A model generated the notes under the pieces. That model was not told where the DNA came from, did not search any database, and saw only the letters and a program-made list of their open reading frames with translations. A DNA stretch of 40,820 nucleotides from positions 1 to 40,820 of the IMG/VR virus record IMGVR_UViG_3300044980_000145. One strand, given 5' to 3'. The translations under genes and the position numbers were made by a program. Every line of letters starts with the position of its first letter. Position 1 is the stretch's first letter. Shown here in pieces: positions 23,310 through 30,264 of this stretch. This DNA comes from a virus.

Positions 23310-24671
23310 TCTAACGATCCACTGCGCAGGCCAGGGGCCGCTAACTTAGGAGCCGCTGGCCTGTCACGTAATGCGCCGACCGGCGACACGCGCTGGGAGC
23401 TTGGCGTGGTCATGGCGTATAACTCAGCGACACATACCTCCATTGTAAAGACACACGGAGGGAGACCCCTGCGGGACGTTCCGCAGATGAAGGCGACGGC
23501 TAATGCCTTCGACCACCTAGAAACAGGAACAAACGTGGTTATATCTTATGACCTCGGGTTTCCCGTCATAGTAGGAGTCATTGACTTTGTGGGCGCGGAG
23601 CAAGCGGCGATCACGCCTCCTTCCCTCACGGGTCTCGACGGGTATGGAGATAACGACGCGACTCAGCCAACCGATGGTTTCAACAACTACAAACCTCCTA
23701 CCGCTCCAACCGACATGCAACAAGGAGACTGGGCACAAGTAGGAACTGCAGGAAACCACGTCGCCGTTCTAGCGGGCGGAGTGACTCTAATGGGCAGTCC
23801 AACTGCACAGGTTAGATCCATGGGCGTAGCCGGAACATTGCAAAGCGTTGCCAGGCGGGTTCAGACAGTGACGGACTGGGGGCAATGGCAGACGTTCAAT
23901 GATCAGGGCAAGACGTCTTTCATTCTACGTGCCGGTTCATCGCAAGCTACGGAGACAGGACAGGACGAGCAAAACTGGGGCATTCGACTAGACCTTGGTG
24001 CTACTGGTGACGTGCTCGATTTCTCGATAACGGAACCGAAGGGTCAGACGCTGTTCCGGCTTCACGCGGGCAGTGACGGCCGCGTACAGCTGTACGGGGA
24101 GGGCGGCGTTGATATATCATCGGGGCCCTCCGGCACTAACAAATACAACAACGACGTCGCTGGAAGTCGTTCTGTGTCCGTCGGTATAGAAGACTCATTG
24201 GACGTTGGAACTAATTCAACGACCAACATAGGCGGAAATGCGGTCGTGCAGATTGGCGGAAATTCTCAGACTACAGTAGCACAGGGCGCTATTTCGTTAG
24301 TCACGGGAGACAACGTCCAATCTACTGGTGGTGATAGTACGACTAGTGTCGTCGGAGACACTCGAGTTATAACCAGCGGTCTATACGAAGTAACGGCTGC
24401 TGATGAATTGAGCCTATCGACGCCCGTTAAAGCAACGCTTAGCGGATCCCAAGTAGTTCTTGGCACACAGGGGTCGCATCCTCTGCCAAAGTTCGACTCT
24501 TTCCTGACTGACTTGGCTACGTTTTTATCGACGATACTGCCTGATATAATCAGCGCTTTAGTGCCGTCTAACCCTATCGTACTCGTGAACGCAATGTCAC
24601 AACTAGCGGTATACGCTACCAAAGTTTCTTCTATGCAACTATACGTATCGCAGATAGCGTTCAATGACTGA
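23307..24671 (+). CDS. baseplate spike / gp5-gpV-like protein
   Basis: A 454-residue spike protein. Residues about 25-95 are an OB-like fold ('DTRWELGVVMAYNSATHTSI', 'VKTHGGRPLRDVPQMKA', 'TNVVISYDLGFPVIVGVIDF'), as in gp5/gpV spikes. A linker (100-135, Pro/Asp-rich) leads to a long beta region in which 'GNAVVQIGGNSQTTVAQGAI' and repeated Gly/Thr/Val-rich strands (about 290-370) fit the triple-stranded beta-helix needle. The C-terminal 70 residues are helical and hydrophobic ('FLTDLATFLSTILPDIISAL'), unusual for a plain spike and possibly a hub contact. The start codon lies within a hairpin. The last codons overlap the tiny gene at 24664. Confidence 0.82.
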   Translation: MSNDPLRRPGAANLGAAGLSRNAPTGDTRWELGVVMAYNSATHTSIVKTHGGRPLRDVPQMKATANAFDHLETGTNVVISYDLGFPVIVGVIDFVGAEQAAITPPSLTGLDGYGDNDATQPTDGFNNYKPPTAPTDMQQGDWAQVGTAGNHVAVLAGGVTLMGSPTAQVRSMGVAGTLQSVARRVQTVTDWGQWQTFNDQGKTSFILRAGSSQATETGQDEQNWGIRLDLGATGDVLDFSITEPKGQTLFRLHAGSDGRVQLYGEGGVDISSGPSGTNKYNNDVAGSRSVSVGIEDSLDVGTNSTTNIGGNAVVQIGGNSQTTVAQGAISLVTGDNVQSTGGDSTTSVVGDTRVITSGLYEVTAADELSLSTPVKATLSGSQVVLGTQGSHPLPKFDSFLTDLATFLSTILPDIISALVPSNPIVLVNAMSQLAVYATKVSSMQLYVSQIAFND

Positions 24672-24813
24672 TTGGAATAACAAGTCACCTGCTCTTGGTG
24701 AAGTCATAACCAAGTTGATGAATCTCAACGCGAGACTCTTGCGCTTAGAAGCCGCGAGACGTTTAAACACGCTGATTAAGATAAAACAGCTTACGGAGAA
24801 AACGCGTGGGTGA
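24664..24813 (+). CDS. tiny overlapping coiled-coil protein, 49 aa
   Basis: A 49-codon frame wedged between the spike and the next large gene. Its ATG 24664 lies 8 bases inside the end of the spike gene, and its TGA 24813 lies 8 bases inside the start of the next gene, so all three are coupled. After MTDWNNKSPALGEVITKLMN it is one long amphipathic basic helix with Leu/Ile every 3-4 residues ('LNARLLRLEAARRLNTLIKI'). Without it the sequence between the two genes would be an unexplained gap of more than 130 bases. It resembles a small assembly chaperone or coiled-coil linker in composition only. Confidence 0.65.
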   Translation: MTDWNNKSPALGEVITKLMNLNARLLRLEAARRLNTLIKIKQLTEKTRG

Positions 24814-26545
24814 TTGGTATTCGCTAAACCCAAACGAACTGATTCCGTCTTCGGTATTGGCAGCCGCACAAGGCGTAACTTCTCTAGTCAGCGAAGTGAT
24901 ACAAGCAGCTGAGCTAACACTGTCTACCCTGCCGTCGTTGCCCGCGGCGCCTTCTGTGCCTAATCCGTCTAGTGCGGTTGCCTCCCAGTTACTTGGAGCG
25001 CTGAGCGCACTGACCTCCGGCGTAAAGCTTAATGTTCTGGTTGTACCGATACAAAAAACGTTTCCCAATCAACCGTCGCCACTTCTGCCGGCCACTGCAA
25101 GTGACTTACAAAACTGGACTGGGAATAACGCGCCTGTAAGTACGGATGCTTCGTCTGCTTATCAGCATCTCGTGTCATCGAGTGCTAACGTTAGCGGCGG
25201 CAACGCAGGATTCTACAAAGCTTTCGTCAACTCACTTCTAGACATGACGAACGCAAACAGACCTTCGTTTGTGAAGACAACAGACGCCGTGACCGCGGCC
25301 GTGATAATGGTTGGAGACCCGAGCTTCTACAATACGGTTCAAGGCGCTTCTGGGCTCAACCAACTAATGAGGCCCAAGGCCGATCTTACTGCACGTACTA
25401 TTCCTATTCCTCAAAACGTGACGGCTACGCCTGCCGCGGGGCCTAGTGGGTCAACGGCTGCTGACGTTTCAATCGTCATTAATTGGGATCCGCCGTCTAC
25501 TAGCTACGGTCCTCAATATTTTCCGGGTGTAACGTTCTCAGTAAACAGATACGCGATCATTCGTTCCACTGACGTCACGGTCCGCTCTGCTAGAAGCGTT
25601 CTCGATTTATTTCCTACTCAAGCCCTTACCGCAGGAATGACTAGCGGAAACAACACGGTCGTAGCAGTAGGCACAGGAACCAATTCTACGTACGCGGATA
25701 CGGGTCTTGATCCTGACGAAGAGGGGCCGCTGTATTACTCAGTTGCGTGGGAAGTCAATATCACAGAGCAGTCTTCGACTGGGCCAACTACGTCTCTTGT
25801 TGGTTTTGACAAACTATCTGCCTTTGTAAGTGTCGATCCTTCTGCTCCTCCACCGGTAGTATCAGGATCCAGCGCCAACTGGGGATCAACTAGCCCTGGG
25901 CAGTCGCTGTTTCCACAAGTAGGCAGTACTGTTACTCAGCTGTCACAGCAAATACAGTACCTACAGGCAGGCGCACCGAGTACGGCAACCTTGATGCAGA
26001 ACGCGATGAATACGGCGAAAGCATCGGCCAATCAGCTATCCGCGGGGGCTGCTGCGCTGACCACACAAGTACAGAATCTTCAGGCGTCTCTCCAGCGACC
26101 GCTGCCCTCTATGTACGTTACTCGTATAACAGGTACTGGCGGGAACACGTTCCTGACTACTGAGTTTGCTCGTCGGCTCCAAGAATCAGACCCTAATCGG
26201 CCGCCGTTTGATCATAACGAGTATGTCTGCGGCATCGTCGTAATGGCCGGTGGTCCAACCTCAGCGAGCATTAGCAATGCGTCAGCGCTGCTTGATGCTT
26301 TGTTCGGCCCTGCGACTCCGGCTAATCCATTGATCGCGATTCTTGACGCGCTAGGAACTACTGTAACAAACGCAGAGACTGTGATGTTCGGACCCAATAT
26401 GCAGCCTCTACCAACAGGAACGGCGCCTGTCGTCACGCCTGTACTGCCTGTGATCAATGCGGCAGGCGCGCCTGTGGCGGGTGATGATCCTACTAATCCA
26501 AATATTGACTTTACTAACGATACGCCTCTCGAATCACTGTGCTAG
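24806..26545 (+). CDS. large baseplate-like virion protein, 579 aa
   Basis: GTG start at 24806, overlapping the tiny upstream gene. The N-terminal 80 residues are Ser/Ala/Leu-rich helix and linker. A middle region (about 215-350) looks like a fibronectin type III/Ig-like beta domain ('DVSIVINWDPPSTSYGPQYF', 'FSVNRYAIIRSTDVT', 'GPLYYSVAWEVNITEQSS'). Residues about 370-430 are a Gln/Ala/Ser-rich helix pair ('TVTQLSQQIQYLQAG', 'ALTTQVQNLQASLQ'), then a beta region and a Pro/Thr-rich tail. I know such modular proteins as structural components of large phage baseplates, without a fixed name. Location after the spike supports a baseplate wedge or hub role. Confidence 0.8.
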   Translation: MGDWYSLNPNELIPSSVLAAAQGVTSLVSEVIQAAELTLSTLPSLPAAPSVPNPSSAVASQLLGALSALTSGVKLNVLVVPIQKTFPNQPSPLLPATASDLQNWTGNNAPVSTDASSAYQHLVSSSANVSGGNAGFYKAFVNSLLDMTNANRPSFVKTTDAVTAAVIMVGDPSFYNTVQGASGLNQLMRPKADLTARTIPIPQNVTATPAAGPSGSTAADVSIVINWDPPSTSYGPQYFPGVTFSVNRYAIIRSTDVTVRSARSVLDLFPTQALTAGMTSGNNTVVAVGTGTNSTYADTGLDPDEEGPLYYSVAWEVNITEQSSTGPTTSLVGFDKLSAFVSVDPSAPPPVVSGSSANWGSTSPGQSLFPQVGSTVTQLSQQIQYLQAGAPSTATLMQNAMNTAKASANQLSAGAAALTTQVQNLQASLQRPLPSMYVTRITGTGGNTFLTTEFARRLQESDPNRPPFDHNEYVCGIVVMAGGPTSASISNASALLDALFGPATPANPLIAILDALGTTVTNAETVMFGPNMQPLPTGTAPVVTPVLPVINAAGAPVAGDDPTNPNIDFTNDTPLESLC

Positions 26546-26556
26546 GATAAACGCGG

Positions 26557-26811
26557 ATGCCGAGAATCGATGACTATACGTGTCAGTGCGGTGAGACCTT
26601 CGAGGCAATGAAGATGCTACCCGATGAGCTCGTTCACTGTCCCGTATGTAACAGTACAAGCGTAGAAGAACTCATGGGCAAAACAGTGTCATTTCACGTG
26701 ATCATACCAACACATCGAACGTCCAAAAAAATCAAAGCTGGATATTGTCATACACATGCCGATAGGCCAGCCGAAAAAGGCAGCGTAAGCGTTCCACGTA
26801 AAATTGATTGA
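26557..26811 (+). CDS. FmdB-like zinc-ribbon protein, 84 aa
   Basis: Residues 1-45 match the FmdB zinc-ribbon pattern: 'MPRIDDYTCQCGETFEAMK' with C9-x-C11, then C28-x2-C31 ('VHCPVCNSTSVEELM'). The usual CxxC is CxC at the first knuckle, a minor variation. The remaining 40 residues are basic and His-rich ('CHTHADRP'). FmdB-type proteins are proposed regulators or nucleic-acid binders in bacteria; in phages they are common and unassigned. It sits 11 bases after the baseplate gene and 10 before the holin, so it travels in the same message. Confidence 0.72.
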   Translation: MPRIDDYTCQCGETFEAMKMLPDELVHCPVCNSTSVEELMGKTVSFHVIIPTHRTSKKIKAGYCHTHADRPAEKGSVSVPRKID

Positions 26812-26821
26812 AGGATAAAAT

Positions 26822-27238
26822 ATGCAGAACACAATCGACACCATTCTTCTGACAGTTCTCAAGGACGTAGTTCTTCCGCTGGTGACTCTCGCGCTCACCT
26901 GGGCCTCCGCAAAGCTACCAGTGTGGATTACGGCGCACATCAAGAATGCAAAGATCGCTGGCATCATGACGCGACTCGAGCAGCTTGCCATGAGTGTCGT
27001 CCAAGAGATGGACCAAACGGTCATCCAGTCACTGGGCAATAACCCAACCGTCGAGCAGCTGAAGGCCGCACGGGACGCGGCTCTTGCTACACTCAAGTCT
27101 CATCTTGGAACCAACGGTATCCAAGAGATCGAGCAGGTTCTCGGCCTAGAGAACGAAGACGCGGTTATTAAACTCCTTATTACATTCATTGAATCGAACG
27201 TGCATTCTCTCAAACTAGTTGCTAAGGTGCCGGCATGA
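26822..27238 (+). CDS. holin, LLH-like single-TM type
   Basis: A 138-residue protein with one hydrophobic segment near the N-terminus (residues about 8-31, 'ILLTVLKDVVLPLVTLALTW') and a long charged, largely helical C-terminal part ('AKIAGIMTRLEQLAMSVVQE', 'TVEQLKAARDAALATLKSHL'). This layout matches phage holins of the LLH family, which form inner-membrane lesions at the lysis time. The next two genes encode lipoproteins, which supports a lysis cassette. GAAGGA precedes ATG 26822 and the stop overlaps the next ATG (ATGA). Lysis function is inferred; other small membrane proteins could look alike. Confidence 0.7.
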   Translation: MQNTIDTILLTVLKDVVLPLVTLALTWASAKLPVWITAHIKNAKIAGIMTRLEQLAMSVVQEMDQTVIQSLGNNPTVEQLKAARDAALATLKSHLGTNGIQEIEQVLGLENEDAVIKLLITFIESNVHSLKLVAKVPA

Positions 27239-27687
27239 TCAAAAACATCTCTGTTGTTCTTCTCGCTGCGGCTCTCGCGAGCTGCTCTCTTCTTAAGGCT
27301 GACGCGAAGGTGATGTCAGGCGCTTTTGTTGCCTGCGCTAAGGCGGACCTTGCGGCAGAGGTGGCAAACCTGCCATCGCAGGTTATCTCGGATATCGAAC
27401 TTGGCGGTGCAACCCTCATTGAGGGTCTGCTCTCTGACGTAAGCGCTCTTATTGCGGCGGACTTGCCGTCGCTAGAAGCGGACTTGACGAGTATCGCCGC
27501 TCAAGTAGGCCTTGACGCCGTTGACTGTGCGATCGCGGCAGTCGACGCTGTTATGAAGGGTACGGGCAGCGGGAGCGGCAGTGCCTCGACTACCGCTATG
27601 CCGCGCTTGATGACTGCTAGTGCAGCCCACGGCGTCGCCCGCGCCAAGGCGTGGTCGGTCAATGCGCACAAGATGGCGCACAAGTGA
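27235..27687 (+). CDS. lipoprotein, possible outer-membrane spanin subunit
   Basis: Begins MIKNISVVLLAAALASC: a short basic end, a hydrophobic helix and a lipobox L-A-S-C with Cys17 as the lipidation site, so it should be secreted and anchored to the outer membrane. The mature part (residues 18-150) is Ala/Leu/Asp-rich helix, then a Gly/Ser linker and a basic, His-containing tail ('ARAKAWSVNAHKMAHK'). This fits an outer-membrane spanin (o-spanin), although it is longer than usual and no inner-membrane partner is embedded in it. It is coupled to the holin (ATGA) and to the next lipoprotein (GTGA). Confidence 0.72.
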   Translation: MIKNISVVLLAAALASCSLLKADAKVMSGAFVACAKADLAAEVANLPSQVISDIELGGATLIEGLLSDVSALIAADLPSLEADLTSIAAQVGLDAVDCAIAAVDAVMKGTGSGSGSASTTAMPRLMTASAAHGVARAKAWSVNAHKMAHK

Positions 27688-27929
27688 AGAGTCTCGCAAT
27701 AGCGGCAGCACTGCTATGCGGGTGTGCCACGGTACACCAGCACCCGTTTGCTACGGCTCTTGCGGGTAATGCTGCGCTAACGGTTGGCGCAGGTGTGTGC
27801 GCTATCGAGTGCGGCGGCGACGTTCGTCGCGCGGCGGACGGCGTACTGATCGGTGAGCTTGCTCTAGCATCTGCTCTAACGGGTATCGTTATCGAAGTTG
27901 TTGCGGCATACGCAGCTGAAAAACACTAG
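27684..27929 (+). CDS. second lipoprotein, possible spanin partner, 81 aa
   Basis: The start is GTG 27684, overlapping the TGA of the previous gene; an in-frame GTG or ATG further upstream (27651) would only prepend sequence from the other frame. The protein starts MKSLAIAAALLCGC, a signal peptide with lipobox L-C-G-C and Cys14 as lipid site. The mature part is short and Ala/Gly/Val-rich with a hydrophobic C-terminal helix ('ALASALTGIVIEVVAAYAA'), which could be a second membrane contact. Two consecutive lipoproteins after a holin are unusual; one may be an o-spanin and the other an unassigned envelope protein. Confidence 0.7.
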   Translation: MKSLAIAAALLCGCATVHQHPFATALAGNAALTVGAGVCAIECGGDVRRAADGVLIGELALASALTGIVIEVVAAYAAEKH

Positions 27930-27938
27930 GAGGCTCTC

Positions 27939-28682
27939 GTGGCTCTAGACCTTGATGCTCCGAACATTGTAATTGTCGACGTAGACGCCGGAATCCCTCT
28001 GGCTGAGCGTCAGGCGGTTGCAGCAGCTTTGCAGATCCAAGTACGAAGGGACTTCGCGCCTCTGTGGGGTGTAGGTGATAACTGCACGGTTACTGTTGCG
28101 GTACCGGGCGGTGTCATCAGCCCAACAGCATGGCAGATGCAACTTCGCAAAGTGCCGACGATTCAAGGTGCTCTGGGGTATCACGATAGAACTTCTACCG
28201 GTTACCCGATCCTGTACATCTTCCCGGAACTTTGCGCGCAGGACGGTACCAACTGGAGCTCGTGCGCCTCGCATGAGGTTCTTGAAGCTCTTGCCGATCC
28301 AGAGCTACGGTGTTGCGAACAACTGACAGATGGTCTAATCGCGGCGCGAGAAGTTTGTGATCAAGTTGAAGCGCTCACCTACCTGATTAACGGCGTTGCC
28401 GTCTCGGACTTCAACACGGTTGATAACTTCGCTCCTCCGTCTACAGGGGCCAAGTATGATTTCCTCGGGAAGCAGGCCGCGCCATTTCAGAATCTATCTG
28501 GCGGTTATTCGCAAGTTTATGACTCGAGCACTGGCTGGCAGCAGATCATGGCTGACAAGATCAGCGGCTATCGCCAGAAGATGGCGGAACTTGGTCTGTC
28601 GAGAGGGGTTCGGCGTGCTCTCAAACGACCCGCTAAGAAGTCGCTCATTAAGCGAGTTCTAAGCGTGCTCAAGTTCTGGTAA
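27939..28682 (+). CDS. SHExxE-motif protein, possible zincin-like enzyme
   Basis: GTG start at 27939 after a strong AGGAGG. A 247-residue protein with 'SCASHEVLEALADPEL' at residues about 108-123 (H112-E113-x2-E116 and D120). This resembles a zincin HExxH helix with the second His replaced by Glu, and I recall it in uncharacterised phage and bacterial proteins. The preceding 'GYPILYIFPELCAQDG' and following 'GAKYDFLGKQ' regions fit a compact alpha/beta fold. The last 40 residues are very basic ('RRALKRPAKKSLIKRVL'). It lies at the end of the lysis-type genes, so envelope or peptidoglycan action is possible, but catalytic activity is not shown. Confidence 0.7.
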   Translation: MALDLDAPNIVIVDVDAGIPLAERQAVAAALQIQVRRDFAPLWGVGDNCTVTVAVPGGVISPTAWQMQLRKVPTIQGALGYHDRTSTGYPILYIFPELCAQDGTNWSSCASHEVLEALADPELRCCEQLTDGLIAAREVCDQVEALTYLINGVAVSDFNTVDNFAPPSTGAKYDFLGKQAAPFQNLSGGYSQVYDSSTGWQQIMADKISGYRQKMAELGLSRGVRRALKRPAKKSLIKRVLSVLKFW

Positions 28683-28689
28683 TAAATAA

Positions 28690-29298
28690 ATGTCTGCGCG
28701 CATTGATCTAACAGGGCAGAAATATGGCTTATTGGTCGTTATTGAACGATTGCCTGCGTCTAAATGGCGTTGTCAGTGCACCTGCGGGTGCGGAAAAATA
28801 ATTGTAGTAGCGGGCAACAATCTTAAGAGCGGAAACACTCGTTCATGTGGTTCTCTACAAAAGAAAGCAGTAGCAAAGCGTAATACTACGCACGGTTTAT
28901 CTAAAACGCCTACATATCAGATATGGAAAGGTATCAAAAATCGCTGCCTTAACCAGAACGATATGGATTATCATCACTATGGTGGTCGCGGCATCACGCT
29001 ATGTGACAGATGGGCAACTTCTTTTGAGGCCTTTCTAGAAGAAATGGGCGCCCGTCCCGCAAACCATTCGATTGATCGGATCGATGTTAACGGTAATTAC
29101 GAACCGTCTAATTGTCAGTGGGCAACACAATCAACACAAGTGCGCAATCGCCGCAACGCAAAACTTTCTATCAGGGACGTGGAATTGATTCGTTCTCTGG
29201 CAGGTCTCGCATCACACAACGCCCTAGCTAAACAATTCGGCGTAGCCAAATCTATGATCTACAGTATTCTCCGCGGCAAAACTTGGAAAACTGAGTGA
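28690..29298 (+). CDS. HNH (His-Me finger) homing endonuclease with HTH tail
   Basis: Residues 20-60 form a Cys-rich zinc-type module ('WRCQCTCGCGK', 'NTRSCGSLQKK'). Residues about 66-155 follow the phage HNH pattern: 'HGLSKTPTYQIWKGIKNRCL', 'YHHYGGRGITLCDRWATSFE', 'EEMGARPANHSIDRIDVNG' and 'NYEPSNCQWATQSTQVRNRR', with D129-R130 and N141/C142 as likely active-site positions. The last 45 residues are a helix-turn-helix ('SHNALAKQFGVAKSMIYSIL'). It begins 8 bases after the lysis-block gene without a clear Shine-Dalgarno and is AT-rich. It lies just before a TATAAT site and the next virion gene. Confidence 0.9.
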   Translation: MSARIDLTGQKYGLLVVIERLPASKWRCQCTCGCGKIIVVAGNNLKSGNTRSCGSLQKKAVAKRNTTHGLSKTPTYQIWKGIKNRCLNQNDMDYHHYGGRGITLCDRWATSFEAFLEEMGARPANHSIDRIDVNGNYEPSNCQWATQSTQVRNRRNAKLSIRDVELIRSLAGLASHNALAKQFGVAKSMIYSILRGKTWKTE

Positions 29299-29321
29299 GT
29301 TTGTCGTTACGGGAATGGCGC

Positions 29322-29327
29322 TATAAT
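29322..29327 (+). promoter_or_regulatory. TATAAT promoter-like site
   Basis: GGCGCTATAATTAGCG lies 15 bases before ATG 29343, with TTGTCG (29301-29306) 15 bases upstream, the same spacing as at 22068. It would provide transcription for the genes downstream of the HNH insertion. Confidence 0.55.
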
Positions 29328-29342
29328 TAGCGTAGAGGTCCT

Positions 29343-29717
29343 ATGGCTAGCCAAGTAATGACTGTTGCTGGAAATTTCCAGTGCCCTCTTGAAAATACTA
29401 CCTCTACGGCGGCCGTTAGTCTTGCTGCCACTTTGACGTTTACAAGCATGGCAGAGTTCACCCGAACTTACTCGGGTGCGATATCCGCAGATCCTGTTAG
29501 CCTTGGTACGCTGTCTGGATCCGGGGCTAAAGCCATTTTAGTCAAGTGTCTTTCTGGAAGCGTCACTATTGAGTTTAATAGTGACACCGCCACTCAATGG
29601 CCGCTAGCAGCTGCTGGTGGCTATCTACTTTGGTGCAATACATCCCAAGGTTTTATTACTAGTGCCGCAGTGACAACGACGGGTGCTGCCTCTGTAGTTT
29701 TTGTCGCGCTAGGCTAA
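29343..29717 (+). CDS. small beta-rich virion protein, 124 aa
   Basis: A 124-residue Thr/Ser/Ala/Gly-rich protein with alternating strands ('SLAATLTFTSMAEFTRTYSG', 'KAILVKCLSGSVTIEFNSD', 'QWPLAAAGGYLLWCNTSQGF'), no signal peptide. It resembles small decoration or tail-fibre components by composition, and the 'VTIEFNSD' strand followed by 'GGYLLW' is a pattern I know from single-domain phage structural proteins, without a firm family name. AGAGG precedes its ATG. It opens the last plus-strand virion group. Confidence 0.75.
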   Translation: MASQVMTVAGNFQCPLENTTSTAAVSLAATLTFTSMAEFTRTYSGAISADPVSLGTLSGSGAKAILVKCLSGSVTIEFNSDTATQWPLAAAGGYLLWCNTSQGFITSAAVTTTGAASVVFVALG

Positions 29718-29723
29718 CCTCCA

Positions 29724-29933
29724 ATGCTACCGAGCGCACATAGTGCTGGGTGCAGCGCTGCGCTGGTTCGATACGGCGTTAAGTCTGCAGGTCTCGAACT
29801 TCCTCTAATTGGAAAGATCGGGCCTGGCAAACTAATGGCAGCTGGTGCTCTGGGCTCCGTGCTATGGGATCGACACAAGCACCCGCAGCCTCAGGCGCAG
29901 AACATAGTCAACGCACCCGTCGGAGCATACTAA
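29724..29933 (+). CDS. small protein with shared N-terminal module, 69 aa
   Basis: MLPSAHSAGCSAALVRYGVK copies the recurring N-terminal pattern (A-x-G-x3-AL-x2-Y/F-G). The rest contains a short hydrophobic Gly-rich segment ('GKLMAAGALGSVLWDRH') followed by a polar Gln/Asn/Pro tail. It lies 6 bases after the previous stop and one base before the start of the next gene. The function is unknown; the shared helix groups it with the small proteins at 11814, 12411, 12596, 20313 and 29935. Confidence 0.65.
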   Translation: MLPSAHSAGCSAALVRYGVKSAGLELPLIGKIGPGKLMAAGALGSVLWDRHKHPQPQAQNIVNAPVGAY

Positions 29934-29934
29934 C

Positions 29935-30264
29935 ATGGTGACCTCGTATCTACGAGGTCGCGATGCGGCTCTAATCAAACTAGGGCTTGCTCCGTCTAAC
30001 ATGGACACGGGTCTCGCCGCCACAGAGCGAGGCCAGGACATACCACCAGACGCCGTGGTTCCTCCTATGTCACACGTTCCTGGGGATGTTCCAGCCGTAT
30101 GGGGAGGCGAAGCTCCTCTTCGCCTGCAGCTTCCTACGGCGTCCTCGCCGCACGTAACGTGCTCTCCTGAGACGCCGGAAGGCGCGGGCTCAACGGTAGG
30201 TGGGCCTCTACCGGGAGATCCTTCTCCTGAGACTAATCCCTCCATCAGAGCGCTGTCGGGGTGA
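29935..30264 (+). CDS. small protein with shared N-terminal module, 109 aa
   Basis: MVTSYLRGRDAALIKLGLAP again shows the recurring G-x3-AL-x2-(F/L)-G-L pattern within the first 18 residues. The body (30-109) is Pro/Gly/Ser-rich and disordered ('VPPMSHVPGDVPAVWGGEAP'), with little predicted structure. It overlaps the start of the next gene (GTGA at 30261). Function unknown; a virion association is inferred from context and from the shared helix. Confidence 0.62.
   Translation: MVTSYLRGRDAALIKLGLAPSNMDTGLAATERGQDIPPDAVVPPMSHVPGDVPAVWGGEAPLRLQLPTASSPHVTCSPETPEGAGSTVGGPLPGDPSPETNPSIRALSG

Noticed and set aside
24664-24813. Programmed frameshift linking the spike gene with the next gene, as in tail-chaperone pairs
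   Set aside because: No slippery heptamer is visible at the overlap, and the short frame between them is a self-contained gene with its own start and stop.
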